DNA of 64,000 nucleotides. It comes from [Anoxybacillus] calidus. Lineage in GTDB: Bacteria > Bacillota > Bacilli > Bacillales > Anoxybacillaceae. A program made the position numbers and the translations under genes. The stretch is from contig NZ_JACDUU010000001.1 in assembly GCF_013760845.1 (NCBI RefSeq), forward strand, positions 62,001 through 126,000. The letters run 5' to 3'. The notes beneath the pieces were generated by a model that was given only the letters and a program-made list of their open reading frames with translations, did not search any database and had not been told where the DNA came from. Below, one piece after another: positions 1 through 7,965 of this stretch (positions are counted from its first letter, which is position 1; each line of letters starts with the position of its first letter).

Positions 1-1
1 T

Positions 2-418
2 ACACTCGCGCAAGTTTTTCTTTATTGGATGGGATATTACGGCGGCCGTCCATTTTTAGATAAATACGGTAAATATTTGTTGATTAATAAAAAACATCTT
101 GATGTATCTGAGGAATGGTTTCAAAAATATGGAACAGGGGTTATTTTTACCGCTCGTTTTATTCCGGTTGTGCGCCATGCGATTTCGATACCAGCCGGAA
201 TTGCCAAAATGCCGCTGTCTAAATTTACGCTATACACAACGGCTGCTGTGATTCCATGGTCGATTTTCTTTATTTATCTCGGTGAAAAGTTAGGTGACAA
301 TTGGCAGCAAATTGATGAAATGGCAAGACCTTATTTGCAGCCGGTTATTACAGGAGCTATTATTGCTACACTTCTTTACATATTAGTGAGATTTATCAAG
401 AAAAGAAAAGGGAAATAA
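2..418 (+). CDS. DedA family membrane protein, 5' end cut off by the window
   Basis: The reading frame is open from base 2, so the N-terminal part lies outside the window; about 138 residues remain. The visible part carries the DedA (SNARE-associated) signature: a YGGRPFLDKYGKY stretch, then FTARFIPVVRH, and two C-terminal hydrophobic helices followed by a basic tail. DedA proteins are polytopic membrane proteins, some of which act as flippases for undecaprenyl phosphate or phospholipid, but this member's substrate cannot be told from sequence. A hairpin terminator follows. Confidence 0.85.
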   Translation, partial: TLAQVFLYWMGYYGGRPFLDKYGKYLLINKKHLDVSEEWFQKYGTGVIFTARFIPVVRHAISIPAGIAKMPLSKFTLYTTAAVIPWSIFFIYLGEKLGDNWQQIDEMARPYLQPVITGAIIATLLYILVRFIKKRKGK

Positions 419-430
419 TAACTTTGTTAA

Positions 431-469
431 GCGGGCCTGTAAGACTGACTTGCAGGTTCGTCATTTTTT
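431..469 (+). terminator. Rho-independent terminator of dedA
   Basis: The arms CCTGTAAG and CTTGCAGG pair with one G-U wobble around a 5-nt loop. The stem extends outward through further G-U/G-C pairs and is followed by a run of T. Confidence 0.7.
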
Positions 470-489
470 GAAATGAAGGAGTACTTCAC

Positions 490-1443
490 ATGATTCGAAC
501 AATGGCATTAACTAAGCAACATGAGCTGTTAATGAATTTACCACTTGATCAATTAGTGGAGGAAAACATTATTTGGTATTGGGTCGATTTTCAAGCGCCT
601 AATGAAACAGAGAAAGAAACACTCTCACAATTTTTTCGTTTTCACCCGTTATCGATAGAGGATTGCTTTCACGCCTTACAACGGCCAAAGCTTGACTATT
701 ACGACGGCTATAACTTTTTTGTACTTCATTCTTTGCATAAAAATACGCTTGAGACGAGAGAAGTTGATGTATTTTTATCCAATCGGTATATAGTTACTTA
801 TCATGATGAAATATTATCTGAAATCGATTTGGCCTGGAATCGAATGTACCAGCATCGATCTTCTTGGAAAAAAGGGGTGATTTACGCATTTTATTTAGTG
901 TTGGACAAACTGGTCGATGAATATTTTCCAATCATTTATGAACTTGAAGATGAGTTAAATGATGTTGATAATAAAAATAAGGGAAAACGCTTAGAGTTAT
1001 TAATAAACCAAATCTTTGACATTCGTAGCAGATTGTTAAAACTGCGGCGAACGGTGTTTCCAATGAGGGATCTTTTGTACCGATTATTAAATTCCACTCA
1101 TATAGAAATGTCGAAGGATCAGCGTTCGCATTTTGAAGATATATATGACCATTTATTAAAACTTGCGGAGATGATTGAAGCGAATCGCGAATTAACATCT
1201 GATATCCGCGATAATTATTTATCCATCAATGCCAATCGGACTAATTCGATTATGATGGTTCTGACTGTAATTACTACTATTTTTATGCCGCTCACATTTA
1301 TTGCCGGAATATACGGAATGAACTTTGAATACATGCCGGAACTGTCATGGAAATACGGTTACTTTGCCGTTCTTGGATTTATGGCGATTTTAGGAATTTC
1401 GATGTATCTCTGGTTTCGCCGCAAAGGGTGGTTTGATCGATAA
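490..1443 (+). CDS. corA: CorA family divalent cation (Mg2+/Co2+) transporter
   Basis: 317 residues, the family's usual length. The protein has a long soluble N-terminal domain rich in charged helices and two C-terminal transmembrane helices. The first helix ends in the diagnostic GMN motif (about residues 276–278, within IYGMNF), which forms the selectivity loop of CorA channels. CorA pentamers import Mg2+ across the cytoplasmic membrane. The SD AAGGAG lies 7 nt before the first ATG, so that start is preferred to the internal Met five codons on. It is a single gene between terminators. Confidence 0.92.
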   Translation: MIRTMALTKQHELLMNLPLDQLVEENIIWYWVDFQAPNETEKETLSQFFRFHPLSIEDCFHALQRPKLDYYDGYNFFVLHSLHKNTLETREVDVFLSNRYIVTYHDEILSEIDLAWNRMYQHRSSWKKGVIYAFYLVLDKLVDEYFPIIYELEDELNDVDNKNKGKRLELLINQIFDIRSRLLKLRRTVFPMRDLLYRLLNSTHIEMSKDQRSHFEDIYDHLLKLAEMIEANRELTSDIRDNYLSINANRTNSIMMVLTVITTIFMPLTFIAGIYGMNFEYMPELSWKYGYFAVLGFMAILGISMYLWFRRKGWFDR

Positions 1444-1528
1444 AGTGATAAATGCTCCCTTTTTGTAAAAGATCATTAACGGAAACAATTGGAATGTTAG
1501 AATCAGTTGATGAAAGAGGGAGATTATA

Positions 1529-1807
1529 TTGGCTATTGATCAAATTTGCACGATTGGCCCGGCGACAAGCGACGAAGATATGATTAAGGAGCTTATTTTA
1601 CACGGAATGACCATTGTACGCCTTAACTTGTCACATGGTAATCATGAAAGCTATCATGAAGTGATTCACACCGTTCGCTCTTTAAACGAAAAGTTGGCAA
1701 CAAATGTGAAAATTCTAGGGGATTTACAAGGTTCAAAAATTCGGTTAGGGGAGATTGAAGGAGATAACATTTAACTAAAACAAGGAGAGTCATTTATTTT
1801 ACATAGC
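1529..1807 (+). pseudogene. Decayed pyruvate-kinase-like gene, N-terminal fragment
   Basis: The frame starts at TTG after an AGAGGGA SD and encodes 81 residues resembling the N-terminus of pyruvate kinase: CTIGPAT, then GMTIVRLNLSHG, then a GDLQGSKIRLGE segment. A TAA at 1772 ends it, but the same frame continues past the stop with family-like sequence (LKQGESFILHS), so one nonsense change probably broke a longer gene. No barrel, B-domain or C-terminal domain follows, so this cannot be an active pyruvate kinase. Whether it is a relic of a pyk paralogue or a short translated protein is unsettled; relic is favoured. Confidence 0.65.
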
Positions 1808-1866
1808 CTATTAAAGGAAACAAAAAAGAAACAAGTATGTTCTGTAAGAGGGGAAAATGATAACTT

Positions 1867-1900
1867 ACACAGGAGAAGAGGTGTTCTCCTGTGTTTTTAT
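1867..1900 (+). terminator. Strong hairpin terminator after the pyk relic
   Basis: The arms ACACAGGAGAA and TTCTCCTGTGT are perfectly complementary (11 bp) around a 6-nt loop and are followed by TTTTATTT. Its survival suggests the relic was once a transcribed gene. Confidence 0.8.
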
Positions 1901-2135
1901 TTATGGTTTAAAGCAACAGTTGCAAGTCATCTTTTGTAACATTGGTTTATACGATCGCTAAGCCGAAAATGGCAAAAGCCCGCTATTCTGACCGCGAGCT
2001 ATTTGCGGAGTGATTGTTATAGAATTGGTCAGCTGCGATTATGTATTTGTATATGGAATGAAAAAATAGTGGTGTCTTTGGACAAATATCAATATAATAC
2101 ATTAAGTGGAATAAAATAAAGATAGGTGGGATAAA
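1901..2135. other. Intergenic stretch with no supported gene
   Basis: This lies between the relic's terminator and uppP. Short open frames exist on the plus strand, but none has a start with an SD or recognisable protein content. The uppP promoter is presumably here, yet no pair of -35/-10 boxes stands out. Confidence 0.5.
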
Positions 2136-2915
2136 ATGACGAAGTTCGAAGCCTTTATTTTAGGTCTTATTCAGGGCTTGACGGAATTTTTGCCGATTAG
2201 CAGTACCGGTCATTTATATTTGGGCAGACATCTATTTGGCTTAGATGAGGCGGGATTGTTTCTCGATACGATGCTTCATATCGGAACATTGCTTGCCGTG
2301 TTTATTATTTATAAAGAAGAGCTTTTGTATATTTTAAGAAAGCCGTTTAGCAAATTAACGTTTTTGTTAGTCGTTGGAACGATTCCAGCGGTTGTGATTG
2401 GTTTGCTGTTTAAAGATTATTTTGAAGAAATCTCGAAAACAGGTATAACCATCGGTTGGGAATTTTTAATAACAGGGCTTTTTCTTTGGTTTGCTGATGG
2501 AATCAAAAATGGATATAAACGAATGGATGATATTACATATACCGATGCATTCGTGATTGGAACATTTCAAGCGGCAGCTATTTTCCCAGCTATCTCCCGC
2601 TCTGGATTAACGATTGTTGCGGCACTAATCCGCAAACTTGATCGTGAAACAGCAGCCTATTTTTCATTCTTATTATCGATTCCAGCCATCGCTGGGGCAA
2701 TTGTGTTGCAATCGGTTGATTTAGTCCAAGGAAATGTCGAGAACATCTCTGTTCCTTCCTTAATTGTCGGAACCATCTCTTCTGCCTTATTCGGTTATTT
2801 GGCAGTCAAATGGATGATTGGTTATTTAAAGAAACATTCATTAAAAGTATTTGCGGTATATGTATGGATTCTTGGATTCATTATTATTGCTTTTCAAGCA
2901 ACAGGAAAATTTTAA
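2136..2915 (+). CDS. uppP: Undecaprenyl-diphosphate phosphatase (UppP/BacA)
   Basis: 259 residues with about eight hydrophobic helices. Both signature loops are present: GLTEFLPISSTGH at residues 14–26 (catalytic Glu plus the Ser-rich loop) and PAISRSGLTI at residues 151–160 (catalytic Arg). UppP removes a phosphate from undecaprenyl diphosphate at the membrane, recycling the lipid carrier for peptidoglycan and teichoic acid synthesis, and gives bacitracin tolerance. The SD is AGGTGGGAT just before the ATG. It is a single gene with its own terminator. Confidence 0.95.
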   Translation: MTKFEAFILGLIQGLTEFLPISSTGHLYLGRHLFGLDEAGLFLDTMLHIGTLLAVFIIYKEELLYILRKPFSKLTFLLVVGTIPAVVIGLLFKDYFEEISKTGITIGWEFLITGLFLWFADGIKNGYKRMDDITYTDAFVIGTFQAAAIFPAISRSGLTIVAALIRKLDRETAAYFSFLLSIPAIAGAIVLQSVDLVQGNVENISVPSLIVGTISSALFGYLAVKWMIGYLKKHSLKVFAVYVWILGFIIIAFQATGKF

Positions 2916-2942
2916 AACGGTCATTATGAAGACCGTTTTTTT
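2914..2942 (+). terminator. Rho-independent terminator of uppP
   Basis: AAAACGGTC and GACCGTTTT are perfectly complementary around an 8-nt loop and are followed by a T run. The stem begins at the uppP stop codon. Confidence 0.85.
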
Positions 2943-3019
2943 ATTGATTTTTGCGACAGTCATTCGCTATATTTAACATAGAAGTTGCAATTATGATAGA
3001 AACGAGATGAACGAAGACG

Positions 3020-4048
3020 ATGGTAAAAAAGTTTATTACACTTGTTGTACTATTAGCGATTCTTTTTTATTTAATTCCTTATAGCCTACCGTTAATATTT
3101 GCGCTTATTACCGCTCTTTTACTAGAGCCATTCGTGCAAAAGATGCAGCAAAAATACAAGTTTAAACGAATTCATACAGTAACGACCGTTTTTTCCTTGT
3201 TTGTTATTGTCATTGGCTTTGCTTCGTACGTTACGATCGTTATTATTATTGAACAGGTGATTACATTTTCACAAAAACTTCCTTCTGTCTTATCGGAATT
3301 TACTGTGGTTGTCGACCAGTTTATAAAAAAATGGGAACTGTATTCCCATTCAATTCCGAAAGAAATTATTATTTCATTGGAAAACAGCGTTGAGGCCATT
3401 AAAAACTTACTGCTTAATTTTGCGAAAAATTTAACGGAGTCAATTATTCATTATATCACGGCTATTCCAGGGTTGATTATTCATTTTTTAATTTACTTAA
3501 TCGCTCTTTTTCTTATTAGTTTGGATCTGCCTAGATTAAAGAAAAAAATTGAAAAATATTTATCTGCTGATACGAAACAACGGTTAACCATTATTATGAC
3601 ACAGTTGAATAAGGCAGGAATTGGCTTTCTAAAGGCGCAATTTTTATTAAGTTTAATTACATTTTTATTGGCGTTTGTCGGCTTGTTGCTTTTACGGGTC
3701 GAGTATCCAATCATTTTATCATTATTAATTGTAGTAGTAGATATTTTACCGATTTTAGGAACGGGATCCGTTCTTGTGCCTTGGGCTATCTTCAGCTTGA
3801 TGAACGGAAATCAAGGGTTAGGAATTGGGCTTATTGTGTTGTTTATCGTCATTACGGTTATTCGCAGAATAATTGAGCCGAAAATTTTCTCTTCCAATTT
3901 AGGAATTAGCCCGCTTGCGGCATTAGTTAGCGTTTATTTAGGTTTTCAGTTGCTTGGGTTTGCCGGTTTATTTTTAGGGCCGGCGCTTGTCATTATTGTA
4001 GATACGATGATTAAGGCGGGAATTATTAAAATTTCCTTTAAAATTTAG
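3020..4048 (+). CDS. AI-2E family transporter, YtvI-like membrane protein
   Basis: 342 residues with the layout of the AI-2E (UPF0118) family: two N-terminal helices, a soluble amphipathic middle, then five or more C-terminal helices containing the conserved ILPILGTGSVLVPWAI and YLGFQLLGFAGLFLGP segments. Members export small molecules or ions; the Bacillus member YtvI is called a sporulation membrane protein, but its substrate is unknown. An in-frame TGA at 3008 restricts the start to ATG 3020; the SD is weak. It ends 11 nt before a palindromic repeat that separates it from convergent motB. Confidence 0.75.
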   Translation: MVKKFITLVVLLAILFYLIPYSLPLIFALITALLLEPFVQKMQQKYKFKRIHTVTTVFSLFVIVIGFASYVTIVIIIEQVITFSQKLPSVLSEFTVVVDQFIKKWELYSHSIPKEIIISLENSVEAIKNLLLNFAKNLTESIIHYITAIPGLIIHFLIYLIALFLISLDLPRLKKKIEKYLSADTKQRLTIIMTQLNKAGIGFLKAQFLLSLITFLLAFVGLLLLRVEYPIILSLLIVVVDILPILGTGSVLVPWAIFSLMNGNQGLGIGLIVLFIVITVIRRIIEPKIFSSNLGISPLAALVSVYLGFQLLGFAGLFLGPALVIIVDTMIKAGIIKISFKI

Positions 4049-4058
4049 CAGAGAAATG

Positions 4059-4180
4059 AAAAAGAGGATGACCCATAAGTAGTGTCTGACCTCACAAGAA
4101 ATCCATCATATATAGTGTTCTTATGTACTATGTATGGGGATTGCGGGGTCTGACGTTTGCTGTAGGGTCATCCTCTTTTT
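4059..4180. repeat. Palindromic repeat copy R1 (plus orientation), bidirectional terminator
   Basis: The outermost 16 bp, AAAAAGAGGATGACCC and GGGTCATCCTCTTTTT, are a perfect inverted repeat with T runs on both strands. Inside lie the family arms GTGTCTGACCTCAC and GGGGTCTGACG and an AT-rich imperfect stem. It sits between convergent ytvI-like and motB genes and overlaps the motB stop codon, so it can terminate both. It belongs to the dispersed family R1–R8. Confidence 0.85.
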
Positions 4181-4907
4181 AATTGGTTGGTTCGTTTGGT
4201 AAAATTAAAATTTCAACGCGGCGATTTTTCTTTCTTCCTTCCTCTGTATGGTTGGAGGCAACTGGTTTATACTCACCGTAGCCTTTTGCGCTAAACCAAC
4301 GAGGGTCAAGCTGCTTGTTTTCTAATAATAAACTCATAAAGTTAACGGCACGCATCACGCTTAGTTCCCAGTTCGATGCAAATTGTGAATTATTAATCGG
4401 TACATTATCGGTATGACCGCTAATAATAATGCTGCGTGGTGGGTTCATGACAAGCAGCTGGGAAATTTCTTTGACTAGTTTTCGATCTTGCGTCCTTACT
4501 TCAGCGCTTCCAGAATCAAATAATACATCATTTAAAATAGTAACAAGCAGTCCTTCTTCTGTTAATGTCGTTTTAAGTTGACCAGTTAAATTTTTTTGCT
4601 CAATATAGTGATTAATTTTTTGTTGTACTTGTTGTAATTCTCTTTTTTCATTGATTTCACCTTTTTGATTTAACGGAGGTTGTTCTAATTCTTCCTCTAC
4701 TGGATTTTGAAACTCAAGAACACCTGTTCCTCCTTCTAAAGCACTATTAAATGAGTGGGCAATTTGTTGAAATTTTTTTGAATCAATTTGGCTACTGGCG
4801 AATAAAACGATAAAAAGTGCTAATAATAAAGTTAGCAAGTCTGCATATGGAATGAGCCAGGTTTCATCGATATGATTTTCATCATGATGTTTTTTCTTTT
4901 TAGTCAT
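4179..4907 (-). CDS. motB: Flagellar motor stator protein MotB
   Basis: 242 residues. A basic N-terminus precedes one transmembrane helix carrying the proton-accepting Asp (D23 in IPYADLLTLLLA), then a coiled linker and an OmpA-like peptidoglycan-binding domain with SGHTDNVP at residues 163–170 and RVEILILP at the end. MotB anchors the stator to the cell wall and, with MotA, couples ion flow to flagellar rotation. Similarity to B. subtilis MotB is closer than to the Na+-type MotS by recalled sequence. Its ATG overlaps the end of motA by 8 nt, so the two are translationally coupled. Confidence 0.93.
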   Translation of the reverse strand: MTKKKKHHDENHIDETWLIPYADLLTLLLALFIVLFASSQIDSKKFQQIAHSFNSALEGGTGVLEFQNPVEEELEQPPLNQKGEINEKRELQQVQQKINHYIEQKNLTGQLKTTLTEEGLLVTILNDVLFDSGSAEVRTQDRKLVKEISQLLVMNPPRSIIISGHTDNVPINNSQFASNWELSVMRAVNFMSLLLENKQLDPRWFSAKGYGEYKPVASNHTEEGRKKNRRVEILILPNEPTN

Positions 4908-5691
4908 CTTGTCTATCTCCCTCCACCAGCACCTTTTTTCTTTCGGTTTCTGGGAGATAAGAAGCTAATTTTTGCTCAATTGCCCGGGGTGCTTGTCCTT
5001 CTAAAATGGAAAGAACTCCTTCAATCATTACTTGGCGCACTTTTACTTCTTCTTTTGATTTTCTTTTTAATTTATTAGCAAATGGATGCCATAATACATA
5101 ACCTGTAAAAATCCCCATCAACGTAGCAACGAAAGCGGCACTGATGGCAATTCCTAACTCTTCAATATTTTCCATGTTTTTTAATGCGGAAATCAAACCG
5201 ACTACTGCTCCAAGTACTCCTAATGTTGGGGCATATGTTCCTGCCTGTGTAAAAATGGCTGCATTTGCTTGATGCCGTTCTTCCATCGCTGCGATTTCTT
5301 CGGTCATGACATCGCGGATAAATTCCTCCGTCTGCCCATCGATCGCCATGCTTAAGCCGTTGCGTAAAAATGGGTCATCAATTTCTTCCACTTTTGCTTC
5401 TAATGCTAATAATCCTTCGCGACGGGCAATGTTTGCCCATTCAACAAAAAGCGGAATAAGTTCTTCAATCGTTGGAATTTTTTGCTCTTTAAATATCACG
5501 CCAAACAATTTTGGCACTTTTTTAATTTCGCTCGTTGGAAAGGCGATTGTAACGGATGCTATCGTTCCGACGATAATAATTAAAATAGCAGCCGGGTTAA
5601 TCAATACGGAAGGACTTACTCCTTTAAAAACCATTCCAACTCCTACAGCGATGATGCCAAGAATAATGCCGATAATTGATGTTTTGTCCAT
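4900..5691 (-). CDS. motA: Flagellar motor stator protein MotA
   Basis: 263 residues with four transmembrane helices. The N-terminal DKTSIIGIILG and the TQAGTYAPTLGVLGAVVGLI segment (TM3, including the ion-channel Pro-rich turn) are typical of MotA. The cytoplasmic loop contains the charged torque-generating region that contacts FliG. It forms the A5B2-type stator with MotB encoded directly downstream. The SD GAGGTGAT lies just before the ATG. I could not find a convincing SigD promoter upstream. Confidence 0.95.
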   Translation of the reverse strand: MDKTSIIGIILGIIAVGVGMVFKGVSPSVLINPAAILIIIVGTIASVTIAFPTSEIKKVPKLFGVIFKEQKIPTIEELIPLFVEWANIARREGLLALEAKVEEIDDPFLRNGLSMAIDGQTEEFIRDVMTEEIAAMEERHQANAAIFTQAGTYAPTLGVLGAVVGLISALKNMENIEELGIAISAAFVATLMGIFTGYVLWHPFANKLKRKSKEEVKVRQVMIEGVLSILEGQAPRAIEQKLASYLPETERKKVLVEGDRQDD

Positions 5692-5902
5692 ATAATCACC
5701 TCTATGTATTAGTCAAGATGTTAGTGCGAAAATAATGGTGTTCATCGTTTGTACGTTATTGTTTTACGCAACGATTCTTCTCATGATGGCAGTTTCATAA
5801 AAGTAAAGATAGTTTTAATATATTAGTAAACTATTGTCCTTCCAAATTTATCATATAATTAATGCATTACTTTGAAAAGGGAATTTAGTATGAGTAACAT
5901 AT
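5692..5902. other. Upstream region of motA, no gene seen
   Basis: AT-rich sequence without a supported gene on either strand. The motA promoter must be here; only weak -35/-10 or SigD-like matches are visible. Confidence 0.4.
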
Positions 5903-6012
5903 AAAAGGCTGCCTCATGCGTCATCCCTCTACAATATCTATGGGGTAGGAGAGATCATAACCATAAATACTGTAATTGTTTAAGGAAGTTGAGACGCTCA
6001 CGAGACAGCCCA
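5903..6012 (-). terminator. Long palindromic element R9, terminator of pssA
   Basis: Read on the minus strand, GGCTGTCTCGTGAG pairs imperfectly with a matching arm about 80 nt later that ends GAGGCAGCC followed by TTTTAT. The layout (outer stem, GTCTC-type inner arm, AT-rich core, T run, just after a stop codon) matches the R1–R8 repeats, but the sequence is clearly different. It may be a very diverged member or a separate family. Confidence 0.55.
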
Positions 6013-6019
6013 CTTCTAG

Positions 6020-6559
6020 TTAAACTTTTTTTAGCTTAAAAGTACTTACCATTAAAAATGATAAGATAATCATTAGAAAGATAAAAAATTGCGGTGGAAA
6101 ATAATGAATCGTTAAATAGCTTAATGTTAGCAGTACTCCTGCTACTGTGATTGGGAGTCCGGAAAAATATCCGTTATTTTCCGTAATGTTGAAACGGGCA
6201 AGACGAAATGCTCCGCATCCAATATATAAAATCGTAAAAAACGCACCTGGAACACCAAATTCATGTAATAAACCTTGATAAAGCAATAGTGCAGGTGCTA
6301 CTCCAAATGATATAATATCACTCATTGAGTCCAATTGTTTGCCGAGCTCTGATTCAATATTTAATTTCCGCGCCACGGTCCCATCAAACCGGTCAGCAAG
6401 AGCAGCTAAGAAAATAAGCAGCACACTTACATTTAATTGTCCTTTTAATGTAAAAAGGATTGAAAATCCACCTAAAGAAAGATTGATTAATGTTAATGCG
6501 TTCGCTGTATGGGCTTTTAGTTTTTTCAAAGTATGGTCCAGATAATCCGATAAAAACAC
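6020..6559 (-). CDS. pssA: CDP-diacylglycerol–serine O-phosphatidyltransferase
   Basis: 179 residues, a polytopic membrane enzyme. It carries the CDP-alcohol phosphatidyltransferase motif DGTVAR, eight residues, then GKQLDSMSD, which supplies the metal-binding aspartates. It makes phosphatidylserine from CDP-diacylglycerol and serine. psd, encoding the next enzyme (to phosphatidylethanolamine), is divergently transcribed 119 bp away, so the pathway pair shares one intergenic region. The start is GTG with SD AAGGAG 9 nt upstream. Confidence 0.93.
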   Translation of the reverse strand: MFLSDYLDHTLKKLKAHTANALTLINLSLGGFSILFTLKGQLNVSVLLIFLAALADRFDGTVARKLNIESELGKQLDSMSDIISFGVAPALLLYQGLLHEFGVPGAFFTILYIGCGAFRLARFNITENNGYFSGLPITVAGVLLTLSYLTIHYFPPQFFIFLMIILSFLMVSTFKLKKV

Positions 6560-6678
6560 TTCTCCTCACTCCTTTTTAGAGATGGGACGCGGAACGTTGC
6601 GTACTTCAATTATAAACATTTTATTTATAATATGGAAAGTAGTAAAAATGATTCTTTCAAAAACGGAGGGAATTAGGC

Positions 6679-7461
6679 TTGTTAAAATTGTTTTATCGTT
6701 TATTTATAGAACTTACAAATCATTCCGTATCCTCAAAACTAATTGCGTTATTTACTAAATCGCGGCTCAGTGCATTGTTTATTCCATCTTATGCAAAGAT
6801 TTATCGTATTAACCAAAGCGAAATGGAAAAAAATTTAAAACAATATAAAACATTGCAACAATTATTTATTCGTAAGTTAAAGCAGGGAATCCGACCGATT
6901 GACCAAACAGAAAACAGCGTGATTAGCCCTGTGGATGCCGTCATTGAAGATGTCGGAACCATTACAGAAACAAAAGAAATTGTTGTTAAAGGAAAAGCTT
7001 ATTCCGTTCAAGAAATGCTTGGAAGCAATCAAGCAGCTGAAAAATATTTAAACGGATTGTTTATTATTTTATATTTAAGCCCGAGCCATTATCACCGCAT
7101 ACATAGTCCAATATCTGGTGTGATTACGAATCAGTGGTCACTTGGTAAAAAATCTTATCCAGTGAATCGGCTAGGTTTAAAATATGGAAAGGAACCTTTA
7201 GCGAAAAACTACCGTCTGATTACCGAAGTAAATGTAAATGGAAAGCATGCAGCGATTGTAAAAGTAGGGGCGATGTTTGTGAACAGCATCGAATTGACGC
7301 ATAAAGACGAATATCTTACAAAGGGAGAGGAAATGGCTTATTTTTCTTTTGGTTCAACGGTAGTGTTATTATTTGAAAAGGATACATTTGAGCTCGATCC
7401 AGCGATTAAAGTGCCAATGGATATCAAAGTCGGTGAAAGAATCGGATATTTAAAACAATAA
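6679..7461 (+). CDS. psd: Phosphatidylserine decarboxylase proenzyme
   Basis: 260 residues. The decarboxylase converts phosphatidylserine to phosphatidylethanolamine and matures by self-cleavage at a Gly-Ser bond; that site is visible as YFSFGSTVVLLF with Gly225-Ser226, yielding the pyruvoyl group. The catalytic triad regions are also seen: the SPVDA Asp (about residue 86) and HYHRIHSP (137–144). The start is TTG 8 nt after GGAGGG. Divergent from pssA, the preceding enzyme of the pathway. Confidence 0.93.
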   Translation: MLKLFYRLFIELTNHSVSSKLIALFTKSRLSALFIPSYAKIYRINQSEMEKNLKQYKTLQQLFIRKLKQGIRPIDQTENSVISPVDAVIEDVGTITETKEIVVKGKAYSVQEMLGSNQAAEKYLNGLFIILYLSPSHYHRIHSPISGVITNQWSLGKKSYPVNRLGLKYGKEPLAKNYRLITEVNVNGKHAAIVKVGAMFVNSIELTHKDEYLTKGEEMAYFSFGSTVVLLFEKDTFELDPAIKVPMDIKVGERIGYLKQ

Positions 7462-7487
7462 AAAAATAGAGCCCCTTCTTGGCTCAT
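7461..7487 (-). terminator. Terminator of sda
   Basis: On the minus strand GAGCC and GGCTC pair around a short loop and are followed by TATTTTTTTA. It sits between the convergent psd and sda genes. The stem is only 5 bp. Confidence 0.55.
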
Positions 7488-7627
7488 TATGAGGAGAGTT
7501 TAATTTTATGCCCTAACGAGCGGCGGAAAATTTCTCTCTTAATTAATTCAATAAAATCTGGACTTAATTTAAGTTCTATTGCTTTATAATAAGATTCAAT
7601 CAGCAACTCATCTGATAAATTTTTCAT
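7487..7627 (-). CDS. sda: Sporulation inhibitor Sda (checkpoint protein)
   Basis: A 46-residue protein reading [19 protein letters not shown] and continuing [19 protein letters not shown]. This is nearly the B. subtilis Sda sequence in both length and helical-hairpin layout. Sda binds the sporulation kinase KinA and blocks the phosphorelay when replication is perturbed or actively initiating. The start ATG follows AAAGGAG by 8–9 nt. Its upstream region carries a cluster of DnaA boxes, consistent with DnaA control of sda in B. subtilis. It diverges from yqeG. Confidence 0.93.
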   Translation of the reverse strand: MKNLSDELLIESYYKAIELKLSPDFIELIKREIFRRSLGHKIKLSS

Positions 7628-7730
7628 TATAGAAACTCCTTTCAATTATGGAATGAATGCGTATAAAAATACATATAATGGTAAGTTATTTATAATTTAT
7701 CATGATTAAGATGATAGAACAACCGTTCCT

Positions 7731-7830
7731 TTATCCACATCTTTTCGTGGATAAGTTGTGGAAATTGTGTTTATAATCATAAGAATAAGTGATTAGGTGT
7801 GTATGGATAATGTGAATAAACTTATCCACA
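7731..7830. promoter_or_regulatory. DnaA-box cluster between sda and yqeG
   Basis: Five sites match TTATNCACA: TTATCCACA at 7731–7739 and 7822–7830 (plus strand), TTATTCACA on the minus strand at 7811–7819, and two one-mismatch minus-strand sites at 7746–7754 and 7802–7810. The sda–yqeG region is a known DnaA-binding cluster in B. subtilis, where DnaA activates sda. The same role is inferred here from position and sequence. Confidence 0.85.
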
Positions 7831-7850
7831 AATGTTGAAAAAGTTAAGTG

Positions 7851-7859
7851 TTTGTCGAA
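7851..7859 (+). promoter_or_regulatory. Candidate Spo0A box
   Basis: TTTGTCGAA matches the 0A box core (TTGTCGAA). It lies between the DnaA-box cluster and the yqeG promoter. Function is inferred only. Confidence 0.35.
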
Positions 7860-7897
7860 AACTTTTTTTAGTTTGTATATATTTGTCTAAGTTTGTT

Positions 7898-7926
7898 TTG
7901 AAACAATAAAAAAAATTATGTATCAT
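7898..7926 (+). promoter_or_regulatory. SigA-type promoter of the yqeG operon
   Basis: TTGAAA and TATCAT are separated by exactly 17 nt. The -10 ends 40 nt before the yqeG start. Confidence 0.6.
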
Positions 7927-7965
7927 GTTTAAAGGTTTAATGTTATAGAAAGGCGAAGGTGTAAC

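Noticed and set aside
1901-2135. Open plus-strand frame ahead of uppP
   Set aside because: About 55 codons without an SD-led start or family resemblance; ends before uppP. Treated as noncoding.
4872-5078. Plus-strand open frame over motA/motB
   Set aside because: It is the antisense shadow of the motA–motB junction, which encodes highly conserved proteins on the minus strand; no SD.
5306-5695. 129-codon plus-strand frame opposite motA
   Set aside because: Antisense shadow with Ser/Ile-rich translation and no family features; motA is unambiguous on the other strand.
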